Source of the DNA: Xanthomonas hyacinthi
GTDB lineage: Bacteria; Pseudomonadota; Gammaproteobacteria; Xanthomonadales; Xanthomonadaceae
Direction: 5' to 3'
Length of the DNA stretch: 64,000 nucleotides
Assembly: GCF_009769165.1 (NCBI RefSeq)
Contig: NZ_CP043476.1
Span: 310,001 to 374,000 of the forward strand
Shown: piece after piece, positions 27,907-35,986 of the stretch
Numbering within the stretch: position 1 is the stretch's first letter
Layout of the letters: each line of letters starts with the position of its first letter
Notes under the pieces: generated by a model
What the model was told of the DNA's origin: nothing
Databases searched by the model: none
The model's input: only the letters and a program-made list of their open reading frames with translations
Position numbers and translations under genes: made by a program

Positions 27907-29339
27907 GCCGGCGCCGCGCATCCCGGTTGGCCGGCCTCGCACTGCTGAGCGCCGCGGCGCTGGCCGGCTGCGTCAGCACGCCGCTGCCCGAGCTGGCGCA
28001 GCCGCTACCGCCGCAATGGACCGCGCTGCCGGCCGCGGCCGCGCCGCGGCCGGCCGGCAGCGCCTGGTGGCAGGATTTCCACGATCCGCAACTCGATGCC
28101 CTGGTCGCGCAGGCGCTGCGCGACGATCTCGACGTGGCGCAGGCGCTGGCCAGGCTGCGCGCGGCACGGCGCATGGACCGCGTCGCCACGGCCAGGCTGA
28201 AACCGCAGCTGCATGCGCGCACCGAGGAGCCGATCGACCCCGACGCCAGCGCCTCGTTCCTGGTCGCCGGCTTCGACGCGGAATGGGAACTGCCGCTGTT
28301 CGGGCGTGGCGAGGCCGCGCGCCGCCTGAGCCGCGGCGAGCTGCAGGCCGCGCAGGCGAGCCTGGAACAGGTGCGCACCGCCACCGTCGCCGACGTGGCG
28401 CGCAACTGGATCGAACTGCGCCATGCGCAACAGGCCGAACAGCTGCTGCAACGCATCGCGCAGGCGCGCCAGCGGCAGGCGACACTGAGCGCGGCCCTGG
28501 TCGGCCTGCGCCTGGCGCCGCCGGCGGCGGCGGCGCAGGCGCAGGCCGCGCAATCGCAAGCGCAGGCCGCGCTGGGCGAACCGCGCACGGCCGCCGCCGC
28601 GGCCGCGCAACAGCTGGCGGTACTGCTGGCACGCAGCACGCCGGACCCGGCCTGGGGCGCCACCACCGCGGCAGCCACCATGCCCGGCGCAACGGCGCCG
28701 GGCCTGCAGATCGGCGCGCTCGACGCGGTGCCCGCCGACCTGCTGCGGCGCCGTCCGGACATCGCCGCACGCGAGGCGCAGGTGCTGAGCGCGGCCGGCG
28801 AACTGGGCATCGCCCGCGCCGACCGCTACCCGAGCATCGGCCTGGGCGGCGCCATCCACTGGTCCACCAACCTGCTCTCGCACCGCCGCACCGCCACTCC
28901 GCACGAGATCGCCTCGCTGGGTCCGCTGATCGACATCCCGCTGTTCGACTGGGGCCTGCGCCAAGCCCAGGCGCAGGCGCGCGGCGATCTGCTGCAGGCG
29001 GCGACGCTGGCCTATCGCCAATGCGTGCTGGACGCGGTGGCCGAAGTGCAGAACGCGCTGACCGCGCTGGAACAGCAGCGCCAGCGCGCGCTGGCGCAGC
29101 AGCAGGCAGTGCAGGCGCTGCAGCAGGCCGCCGACGCAGCGCAGGCGCGGCGCAGACTCGGCCTGGGCAGCGAGTTGGACGTCGCCACCCAGCAGGCCGC
29201 GCGCGACCAGGCCGCGCTGGAGCTGCTGGAGGCGCAGCGCCAACGCGACCTCGACTACATCGCGCTACAGACCGCGCTGGGCAGCGCCGACACACAGACC
29301 GCCGGCACCGAGACGGGCGCGGCAGGCGCGGCGCCCTGA
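27903..29339 (+). CDS. TolC/NodT-type outer-membrane efflux lipoprotein
   Basis: A 478-residue channel protein of the OMF family. The signal peptide ends in a lipobox (AALAGC, Cys near residue 23). The typical DPQLDALVAQALRDDLDVAQA helix, VPADLLRRRPDIAAREAQV and two homologous coiled-coil halves follow. It would form the outer-membrane exit of the pump encoded by the next three genes. It shares junctions with its neighbours on both sides (ATGA upstream, TGATG downstream). Confidence 0.93.
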   Translation: MSRRRASRLAGLALLSAAALAGCVSTPLPELAQPLPPQWTALPAAAAPRPAGSAWWQDFHDPQLDALVAQALRDDLDVAQALARLRAARRMDRVATARLKPQLHARTEEPIDPDASASFLVAGFDAEWELPLFGRGEAARRLSRGELQAAQASLEQVRTATVADVARNWIELRHAQQAEQLLQRIAQARQRQATLSAALVGLRLAPPAAAAQAQAAQSQAQAALGEPRTAAAAAAQQLAVLLARSTPDPAWGATTAAATMPGATAPGLQIGALDAVPADLLRRRPDIAAREAQVLSAAGELGIARADRYPSIGLGGAIHWSTNLLSHRRTATPHEIASLGPLIDIPLFDWGLRQAQAQARGDLLQAATLAYRQCVLDAVAEVQNALTALEQQRQRALAQQQAVQALQQAADAAQARRRLGLGSELDVATQQAARDQAALELLEAQRQRDLDYIALQTALGSADTQTAGTETGAAGAAP

Positions 29340-30472
29340 TGGTCGCGCTGGCCCGCCAGACCCTGCGCCACGAATGGCGCCGCTTCCTGCCGGTGGTGGT
29401 CTCGGTCGGCTTCGCCAGCCTGTTGCTGCTGCTGCAGACCGCGCTGGTGCTGGGCATCTTCGGCAGCGCCAGCGTCTACGTGTCCGGCTCCGCCGCCGAC
29501 CTGTGGCTGGGCTACCCGGGCACGCAGAGCGTGGACCAGGGCCGCCCGATCGATCCGGACGCGGCGACGTCGCTGTACCTGGACCCGCGCGTGCTGCAGG
29601 TCGAACCGTTCGTGTGGTTCGACGGCGACTGGCGCGGCCCCGGCGACAGCGGCGCGGTGTCGATCTACGTGTCCGGCATCGACACCCGCGCCGACGGGCT
29701 GATGTTCGCGCGGCTGCTGAGCCCCGCCCTGCGCGCGGCGCTGCGCGAACCGGACACGGTGGTGGTGGACCGCGCCGAACTGGACAAGCTCGGCGTCGGC
29801 ATCGGCCGCAGCGCGCGCATCAACGGCCACCGGGTGCGGGTGATCGGGATCGGCCGCGGCCTGCGCGCGCTGGGCGGAGTCAATGTGCTGGCTTCGCTGG
29901 AAACCGCGCGCGCCTTGAACACCGATGCCGTGCACCCCGACTGGCCAACCTACATGGTCGCGCGGCTGCGCCCCGGCAGCGACGCCGCGGCGCTGGCGCG
30001 CGGCCTCGCCGGCACGACCGCGCCGGCCCGCATCGAGGCCTGGAGCGCGGCGCAGTTCGCCCGCCGCAGCATCCTGTTCTGGATGTTCGACACCGGCGCC
30101 GGTTCCGGCGTGCTGTTCCTCGGCGGCATCGTACTGCTGGTCGGCGTGACGATCACCAGCCAGACCCTGCTGGCCACGGTGCTCGGCGCGGCGCGCGAGT
30201 ACGCCACGCTCAACGCCCTGGGCGTGAGCATGCGCGCGCTGCGCTGGGTGGTGCTGGAGCAGGCCGCCTGGGTCGGCGCGCTCGGCCTGCTCGGCGCCAG
30301 CGCGCTCGGCGCCGCGCTGGTGGCGCTGGCCCGCGCGCACGACGTGCCGGTGGCCTTCGATGGCAACGGCTGGGCGGCGTGCGTGGTCGCGGTGATGCTG
30401 CTGACCCTGCTCTCGGCGCTGGCCGCGCTGCGTGGACTGCGCCGCGCCGATCCGGCGCTGCTGCTGCGATGA
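29339..30472 (+). CDS. ABC transporter permease, FtsX/MacB-like
   Basis: A 377-residue permease with the four-helix FtsX-like layout: one N-terminal transmembrane helix (about 17-42), a large periplasmic domain and three C-terminal helices (about 258-285, 300-330 and 345-368). MacB-like permeases of this size act mechanically on the periplasmic partner rather than channel substrate through the inner membrane. It pairs with the ATPase gene that overlaps it by four bases. Confidence 0.9.
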   Translation: MVALARQTLRHEWRRFLPVVVSVGFASLLLLLQTALVLGIFGSASVYVSGSAADLWLGYPGTQSVDQGRPIDPDAATSLYLDPRVLQVEPFVWFDGDWRGPGDSGAVSIYVSGIDTRADGLMFARLLSPALRAALREPDTVVVDRAELDKLGVGIGRSARINGHRVRVIGIGRGLRALGGVNVLASLETARALNTDAVHPDWPTYMVARLRPGSDAAALARGLAGTTAPARIEAWSAAQFARRSILFWMFDTGAGSGVLFLGGIVLLVGVTITSQTLLATVLGAAREYATLNALGVSMRALRWVVLEQAAWVGALGLLGASALGAALVALARAHDVPVAFDGNGWAACVVAVMLLTLLSALAALRGLRRADPALLLR

Positions 30473-31236
30473 ACCGGGCCGTCGTCCCCGCCGCGCTGGA
30501 ACCCTCCGTGGCCGCGCTGCACGGCAGCGGCCTGTGCAAGAGCTTCGTCTCCGGCAAGCTGCGCACCGACGTGCTGCGCGAGGTGACGCTGCAGGTGTGG
30601 CCCGGCGAACTGACCCTGATCTCCGGGCCCTCGGGCTGCGGCAAGAGCACCCTGCTGTCGATCCTCAGCGGCCTGCAGCGCGCCGACCGCGGCCGGGTGC
30701 AGGCGCTGGGCGAAGACCTGGGTACGCTCGACACGAGCGCGCTGGAGCGCTTCCGCCTGCGCCATACCGGCTTCATCTTCCAGGGCTTCAACCTGTTCCC
30801 GGCGCTGAGCGCGCTGGACCAGGTGCGGCTGCCGCTGCAGTACATGGGACTGGCCGCGGCCGAGGTGCGCGCGCGCGCCGAAGCGGCGCTGGCCGAGGTC
30901 GGCATCGCCCACCGCCAGCAGCTGCGCCCGGCCGAGCTGTCCGGCGGCGAGAAGCAGCGCGTGGCGATCGCGCGCGCGCTGGCCAAACACCCGGCGCTGC
31001 TGTTCGCCGACGAGCCGACCAGCGCGCTGGACGCCGGCAACGGCCAGATCGTGATCGACCTGCTGCACCGCATCGCGCGCCGCCACAACACCATGGTGCT
31101 GTGCGTCAGCCACGACCCGCGTCTGATCCGCCATGCCGACCGCGTGCTGTCGATGGAGGACGGCCGCATCCTCGACGACCGCCGCCTGGCGCCCCCGCCC
31201 CCGCCCCCCTCTTCGCCCCGGATGTCCGCACCATGA
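30469..31236 (+). CDS. ABC transporter ATPase, MacB/LolD-like
   Basis: A 255-residue ATPase. It has Walker A GPSGCGKST, the Q-loop IFQGFNLFPALSALDQVRLP and signature LSGGEKQRVAIARAL. Walker B is LLFADEPTSALD and the H-loop is VSHD. The spacing is typical of the LolD/MacB group that powers FtsX-like permeases. The tail is rich in proline and leads into the ATG of the adaptor gene. Confidence 0.95.
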   Translation: MNRAVVPAALEPSVAALHGSGLCKSFVSGKLRTDVLREVTLQVWPGELTLISGPSGCGKSTLLSILSGLQRADRGRVQALGEDLGTLDTSALERFRLRHTGFIFQGFNLFPALSALDQVRLPLQYMGLAAAEVRARAEAALAEVGIAHRQQLRPAELSGGEKQRVAIARALAKHPALLFADEPTSALDAGNGQIVIDLLHRIARRHNTMVLCVSHDPRLIRHADRVLSMEDGRILDDRRLAPPPPPPSSPRMSAP

Positions 31237-32138
31237 AAGCGTTGCTCGCCGCTCCCCTGCTGGGCCTGCTGCTGGTCGCCTGCGCGCGGCCGCCGCAGGC
31301 CGCGCCCGCGACCAGCGCGGCGCCGGCCTACCTGGCGGTGGCGCGCGGCCGCATCGACGTGGAAGGCGGCCTGCTGCGGCTGAGCCTGCCGGTGGCCGCA
31401 ACCCTGCAGCGGGTGGCGGTGCACGAAGGCGACGCGGTGCGCCGCGGCGCGCTGCTGATCGAAGCCGACGACCGCACCGCGGCGCTGGACCTGGACATCG
31501 CGCAGACCCGCGCGCAGGCCACCAGCGCGCACGTGCGCCAGCTGCAGCAGCGGCTGGCGCACGCGCAGCAGCGCCAGCGGCGGCTGGCCGAGGCGGCGCG
31601 GATCGGTGCCGGCGACGGCCAGAGCGCCGACGATGCCGGCGACGCCAGCCAGACCCTGGCCGACGCGCTGCAAGCCGCACGCAGCGACGCCGCGCTGGCG
31701 GCCGAGCAGGTGCATCAATCGCAACTGCAACGCGACCAGTACCGCCTATATGCGCCCGCCGACGGCCGCGTGCTGCAACTGGCGGCCGCGGTCGGCGCGC
31801 GCAGCGATGGCGGCACCACCCCGCTGCTGACCCTGCTGCCGGACGCGCCGCGCCTGGTCCGCGCCGAATTGAACGAAAGCTACGCCGCCGCGGTGCGCCC
31901 CGGCATGCAGGCCGAGGTAATCAGCGACGACGGCCGCCAGACCACGCTGGGCACCGCGGTGGTGCGCTGGCTGGCGCCGGCGTTCGGCCCGGCGCAGTTG
32001 CACGACGACGCGGATGGCGCCAGCACCGGCAACGACCGCAGCGTGGCCTGCGTGCTGGCGTTCCGGCAGCCCTCGGCGCTGCGCCTGGGCCAGCGCGTGC
32101 TGGTGCGCTTCCGCAACCCTTCCGTGGCGCAACGCTGA
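31233..32138 (+). CDS. HlyD-family periplasmic adaptor lipoprotein
   Basis: A 301-residue membrane-fusion protein. The signal sequence has lipobox LLVAC (Cys near residue 17). It has a split biotinyl-lipoyl-like domain (LQRVAVHEGDAVRRGALLIE, then YAPADGRVLQLAAAVGARSD) around a Gln/Ala-rich coiled coil (about 85-160). It completes the tripartite pump with the OMF, permease and ATPase. All six genes from 25781 overlap by one to four bases, which implies fixed stoichiometry. Confidence 0.92.
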   Translation: MKALLAAPLLGLLLVACARPPQAAPATSAAPAYLAVARGRIDVEGGLLRLSLPVAATLQRVAVHEGDAVRRGALLIEADDRTAALDLDIAQTRAQATSAHVRQLQQRLAHAQQRQRRLAEAARIGAGDGQSADDAGDASQTLADALQAARSDAALAAEQVHQSQLQRDQYRLYAPADGRVLQLAAAVGARSDGGTTPLLTLLPDAPRLVRAELNESYAAAVRPGMQAEVISDDGRQTTLGTAVVRWLAPAFGPAQLHDDADGASTGNDRSVACVLAFRQPSALRLGQRVLVRFRNPSVAQR

Positions 32139-32211
32139 CGAAAGGCTGCTGAAACGCCTGTCCGCCACGCTGCACGCGTTCCTTCGCTGCCAACGCCGTG
32201 CCGTCGCCGCC

Positions 32212-33036
32212 ATGATCCAATCCGCCGAATTCCACTTCCAGGGCGGCCGCCACGGCGTGCTGCTGATCCATGGCCTGACCGGCACCCCCAGCGAGATGCG
32301 CCTGCTCGGCAAGTCCCTGCACCGCGAGGGCTTCAGCGTGCACGGCGTGCAGCTGGCCGGGCACTGCGGCAACGAGGACGACCTGCTCGCCACCGGCTGG
32401 CGCGACTGGAGCGCCAGCGTCGAGCAGGCCGCGGCGCGGATGCGCCCGCAGGTGGACAAACTGTTCGTGGCCGGGCTGTCGATGGGCGCGCTGCTGGCGC
32501 TGCAATTGGCCGAAGAGCGGCCGGAATGGGTCGATGGCGTCGGCGTGCTCGGCGCCACCTTCCGCTACGACGGCTGGAACATCCCCCGCCGCGCGCGGCT
32601 GGCGTTCCTGCTGCCGTGGTTCAAGCGCCTGGGCATCGGCCGCCGCCGCATGTTCCTGGAAGAACCGCCGTACGGCCTGCGCGACGAGCGCATCCGCGCG
32701 CAGATCAGCGGTGCGATGCTCGGCGGCGACAGCGCCGCCGCCGGCCTGCCCGGCAATCCGTGGCACGCATTGGCCGAGATGCATCTGCTGTCGCGGCGGG
32801 TGCGCCGCAACCTGGCCAAGGTGACCGCGCCGTGCCTGGTCGCGCATGCGGCCGAGGACGACATCGCGCATCTGCGCAACGCGCAACTGGTGGTCGCGAA
32901 AGTGTCCGGACCGGTGGAGCTGCTGCTGCTGCACGACAGCTACCACATGATCACCCTGGACCGCGAACGCCGCGTGCTCGGCGCGCGCCTGGCGCAGTTC
33001 TTCGCCGCGCAGGCCGCGCCGCGCCAGGCCGCCTGA
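32212..33036 (+). CDS. Alpha/beta-hydrolase, carboxylesterase-like
   Basis: A 274-residue cytoplasmic hydrolase without signal peptide. It has the oxyanion region VLLIHGLTGTPSEM, the nucleophile elbow AGLSMG (Ser90), an acid in AAEDD and the catalytic histidine in HDSYHMITLD, as in Est30-type carboxylesterases. It lies 73 bases after the adaptor gene. It shares a TGATG junction with a small membrane protein, so it starts the second block of the possible biosynthetic set. A thioesterase-like role toward a carrier-bound acyl chain is possible but unproven. Confidence 0.88.
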   Translation: MIQSAEFHFQGGRHGVLLIHGLTGTPSEMRLLGKSLHREGFSVHGVQLAGHCGNEDDLLATGWRDWSASVEQAAARMRPQVDKLFVAGLSMGALLALQLAEERPEWVDGVGVLGATFRYDGWNIPRRARLAFLLPWFKRLGIGRRRMFLEEPPYGLRDERIRAQISGAMLGGDSAAAGLPGNPWHALAEMHLLSRRVRRNLAKVTAPCLVAHAAEDDIAHLRNAQLVVAKVSGPVELLLLHDSYHMITLDRERRVLGARLAQFFAAQAAPRQAA

Positions 33037-33398
33037 TGGCGCTGCAGGCACCGGTGGTCGGCGTGTGGCTGGCGACGGTGGCGCTGGACACGGTCGGCCA
33101 GCTGGCCTTCAAGCACGTGGCCAGCGACCCGCTGGCGAGCGGCGCGGCACGCTGGCGGCGCATGGCGCGGCAACCGTGGCTATGGCTGGGCATGGCCTGC
33201 TACGCATTCGAATTCCTGGCCTGGACCGCATTCCTGTCGCTGGTGCCGCTGGGCCGCGGCGTGCTGCTCGGCTCGATCAACATCGTGGCGATCATGCTTG
33301 CCGGGCGCTGGCTGTTCGGCGAACGGCTGGGGCGCATGCAGGTGGCCGGGATCTGCCTGGTCAGCGCCGGCGTGGCCGTGGTCGGGCTCGGCACATGA
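33036..33398 (+). CDS. Four-helix EamA/SMR-like membrane protein (ArnE-like)
   Basis: A 120-residue protein with four predicted transmembrane segments and the motif LVPLGRGVLLGSINIVAIML followed by FGERL, typical of half-size DMT proteins such as EmrE and ArnE/ArnF. A second, similar gene follows with a 4-base overlap. Such tandem pairs usually form heterodimers. With a DegT aminotransferase next door, flipping of a lipid-linked amine is a plausible role, by analogy with ArnEF. Confidence 0.82.
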   Translation: MALQAPVVGVWLATVALDTVGQLAFKHVASDPLASGAARWRRMARQPWLWLGMACYAFEFLAWTAFLSLVPLGRGVLLGSINIVAIMLAGRWLFGERLGRMQVAGICLVSAGVAVVGLGT

Positions 33399-33793
33399 GC
33401 CGCCCGCCGCTGCAGCGCTACGCGATCGGCTTCGCCCTGCTGCTGGGCTTCGACACCCTGGCCCAGTTCGGTTTCAAGCTGGGCGGCGCGCATGCGTTCC
33501 CGCCGCAGGCCGAGTGGGCCTGGGTGTTGCGCCTGCTCGCCAGCCCCTGGCTGTACGCCGCGCTGCTGGGCTATGTCGGCGCGTTCTTCACCTGGATGAA
33601 ACTGCTCGAACACGCGCCGATCGGCCCGGCCTTCGCCGCCTCGCATCTGGAGATCGTCAGCGTGCTGCTGTTGTCGGCATGGTGGTTCGGCGAACCGATC
33701 GGCGTATTGCAGGCGATCGGCGCAGCGCTGATCGTGGCCGGCATCGTCTGCCTAGCGCTCGGCGAGCGCGCCGCGCCGGCCGATGCGCCCTGA
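33395..33793 (+). CDS. Second four-helix EamA/SMR-like membrane protein (ArnF-like)
   Basis: A 132-residue four-helix protein, paralogous to its upstream neighbour in layout. It has FTWMKLLEHAPIGPAFAASH and WFGEPIGVLQAIGAALIVAG, the paired-helix pattern of DMT half-transporters. ATGA overlap with the first copy and an 11-base overlap with the aminotransferase gene tie the three together. Confidence 0.82.
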   Translation: MSRPPLQRYAIGFALLLGFDTLAQFGFKLGGAHAFPPQAEWAWVLRLLASPWLYAALLGYVGAFFTWMKLLEHAPIGPAFAASHLEIVSVLLLSAWWFGEPIGVLQAIGAALIVAGIVCLALGERAAPADAP

Positions 33794-34988
33794 GGTTCCG
33801 CCCACCGCCGGCTTGCCGCTGCACTGGCGCGACCTGTGGCCGGCGCGCGCGCCGCAGCGGCTGGCCACGCAACTCGGCTTTCCCGACGCGCTGCTGACCT
33901 GCTCCGGCACCGCCGCGCTGGTCATCGCGCTGCGCACCCTGGCCGCCGGCAGCCGCCGCCGACAGGTACTGGTGGCCGCCTACACCTGCCCGCTGGTGGC
34001 GCTGGCGGTGGCCCACTGCGGCCTGCAACTGGTGCTGTGCGATCTGCTGCCCGATGCGATCGAACCGGACCCGGCGCAGCTGGCGCAGCGCTGCGGCAAC
34101 GACACCCTGGCGATCATCGCCACCCACCTGGGCGGCCGCCTGACCGACCTGGAACCGCTGCGCGATGCCGCCGCGGCCTGCGGTGCGATGCTGATCGAGG
34201 ACGCCGCGCAGGCGCTGGGCGGCGTGCACGCCGACGGCCGCCCGGCCGGCCTTGGCGGCGACATCGGCTTCTGCAGCCTGGCGGTGGGCAAGGGGCCAAC
34301 GCTGTACGAAGGCGGCTTGCTGATGTCGCCGCATGCGCCGTTGCGGCGCAGCCTGGCCGCGACCGCGGCGCGCCTGGGCCAGCCCGACTGGCGCCGGGAA
34401 CTGCAGCGCAGCCTGCAATTGCTCGGCTACGCCGCGCTGTACCGGCCGCACCTCTTGCGCTGGGCCTACGGCGCGCCGCTGCGCCGCGCCTTGCGCCGCG
34501 GCGACCGCGTGGCCGCGGCCGGCGACCACTTCGATGCGGCGATCCCGCAGCACGCGGTCGGCGCCTGGCGCGAAGCGGTCGGCGTGCGCGCCAGCGCGCG
34601 CTGGCCGGCGTTCCTGGCGCAGGCGCGCGCACAGGGCCGGCGCCGCAGCGCACGCCTGTCCACAATCGCCGGGTTGCGGGTGGTCGCCGACAGCCCCGGC
34701 GCGCAGGGCAGCTGGCCGGCACTGCTGGTGCTGCTGCCGGACGCGGCCGCGCGCGAGCGCGCGCTGGCGCAGCTGTGGCCGCGCGGACTCGGCGTCGGCC
34801 TGCCGTTCGTGCACGCCCTGCCCGACTACGCCTACCTGCGCGACATCGTCGATGCCGCACCGATGCCCCACGCACGCGACTTCGCCGCGCGCTGCCTGAG
34901 CATCGGCAACAGCGCGTGGCTGGACGAAAGCGGTTTCGAGGCGATCGTGGCGGTGCTGCGGCAGGTGTGTGCGGAGCGAATGGGATGA
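33783..34988 (+). CDS. DegT/DnrJ/EryC1/StrS-family aminotransferase
   Basis: A 401-residue PLP enzyme of the sugar-aminotransferase fold. It has LTCSGTAALVIALRTL near the N-terminus, LIEDAAQALGG with the PLP-contacting aspartate, and the Schiff-base lysine in FCSLAVGKGPTLYEGG (Lys170). Members transfer amino groups to keto-sugars or make AHBA-like precursors. No sugar-nucleotide genes adjoin it, so the acceptor could be a different ketone. It overlaps the second DMT gene by 11 bases. Confidence 0.9.
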   Translation: MRPEVPPTAGLPLHWRDLWPARAPQRLATQLGFPDALLTCSGTAALVIALRTLAAGSRRRQVLVAAYTCPLVALAVAHCGLQLVLCDLLPDAIEPDPAQLAQRCGNDTLAIIATHLGGRLTDLEPLRDAAAACGAMLIEDAAQALGGVHADGRPAGLGGDIGFCSLAVGKGPTLYEGGLLMSPHAPLRRSLAATAARLGQPDWRRELQRSLQLLGYAALYRPHLLRWAYGAPLRRALRRGDRVAAAGDHFDAAIPQHAVGAWREAVGVRASARWPAFLAQARAQGRRRSARLSTIAGLRVVADSPGAQGSWPALLVLLPDAAARERALAQLWPRGLGVGLPFVHALPDYAYLRDIVDAAPMPHARDFAARCLSIGNSAWLDESGFEAIVAVLRQVCAERMG

Positions 34989-35008
34989 TGTCGCACCCTG
35001 CATACTCC

Positions 35009-35076
35009 TGTAGGAGCGGCTTCAGCCGCGACAGGATCTATCGGTAAAGCCCGTCGTGGCTGAAGCCGCTCCTACA
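35009..35076. repeat. REP-like inverted repeat
   Basis: TGTAGGAGCGGCTTCAGCCG at one end and its near-perfect complement (GGCTGAAGCCGCTCCTACA) at the other enclose a short loop. It is the second full copy of the element at 7863-7926. It separates the aminotransferase gene from the convergent arginase-like gene and may act as a terminator for both. Confidence 0.9.
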
Positions 35077-35103
35077 CGGCTCCGCTTTTTGCGCAAACCA
35101 GTG

Positions 35104-35985
35104 CTACCGCGGCAACCCCGCCTCGGCCAGCGCCTGCAACAGCCGCAGGTTCACCTCATGCTGCTGCACCTGCCACGCCGCCAGCGATTGCGGCGACGGC
35201 AGCGGCTGCGCGTCCAACGCCGCCAGGCGCCGCTTCCACCATTGCGGATACTGCGCCTGCGACACCTCGCCGGTGATGTCGCTGCCGAGCAGTTGCCCGT
35301 GCAGGTAGGCGATGGCGGTGAGCAGGTGCGGCACCCGCAGTTCGCCCTGGTCCCAGTTGGTGCGCACCTCGTCCGGATCCAGTACGTCCTTGTCCAACGA
35401 CAGATAGGTCGGCATCGGCGTGCTGCGCAGGTCCTGCAGGAAGGCGTCGATCATCTCCATGCTCGAGCCGAAGCCGCGCACCGCCCGGCCCAGGCCCAGG
35501 CGCCGCGCCCAGCCCACGTCCACGCCGCCGCACCAGTAGCGCAGCTTGCCGCGGTACAGCGGCCGCAGATGGTTTTCCCAGGCGTGCGCGGCACCGACAT
35601 CGCCCGAGGTGATCCCGACCACTTCCACCCGCGCCACCTGCGGCAGCGCCGCCACCCGCCACACCCAGGAGCCGCAATGCACCGCGAACGGGAAACGCAT
35701 GTTGTCGGGATGGTTGTCGAACACCACCACCCGCAGCGGCGCCTGCGCACGCTGCGCCAGCCGTACGATCAGCGGCAGGCTCAGGTGATGGAAATCGCCG
35801 CTGCCCAGCAGCACGGTGCCGTGCCGTGCCGGCAGCAAGCCGTCGAGGGCGGCGCCGAAACGCCGCAGCCGGCGCAGCGAACAGGCGAAGCGCAGTCCGT
35901 CGCGCCACGCCTGCAGCGGCAGGCGCACCGCGCCCGGCACCACGCCGAGCGAGCCATCCAGGTCCAGCAGTACCGGTGCGCTCAT
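35104..35985 (-). CDS. Arginase/agmatinase-fold enzyme
   Basis: A 293-residue protein. The three metal-binding blocks of the ureohydrolase fold are recognisable: GSGDFHH (61-67, in the place of GGDHS), DNHPDN (90-95, in the place of DAHxD) and SLDKDVLDP (196-204, matching SxDxDxxDP). All Mn2+ ligands appear conserved, but the surrounding sequence is far from classical arginase. The substrate may therefore differ: a guanidino or amide C-N bond in an unusual metabolite. It starts 1 base after the stop of the transferase gene upstream. Confidence 0.8.
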   Translation of the reverse strand: MSAPVLLDLDGSLGVVPGAVRLPLQAWRDGLRFACSLRRLRRFGAALDGLLPARHGTVLLGSGDFHHLSLPLIVRLAQRAQAPLRVVVFDNHPDNMRFPFAVHCGSWVWRVAALPQVARVEVVGITSGDVGAAHAWENHLRPLYRGKLRYWCGGVDVGWARRLGLGRAVRGFGSSMEMIDAFLQDLRSTPMPTYLSLDKDVLDPDEVRTNWDQGELRVPHLLTAIAYLHGQLLGSDITGEVSQAQYPQWWKRRLAALDAQPLPSPQSLAAWQVQQHEVNLRLLQALAEAGLPR

Positions 35986-35986
35986 C

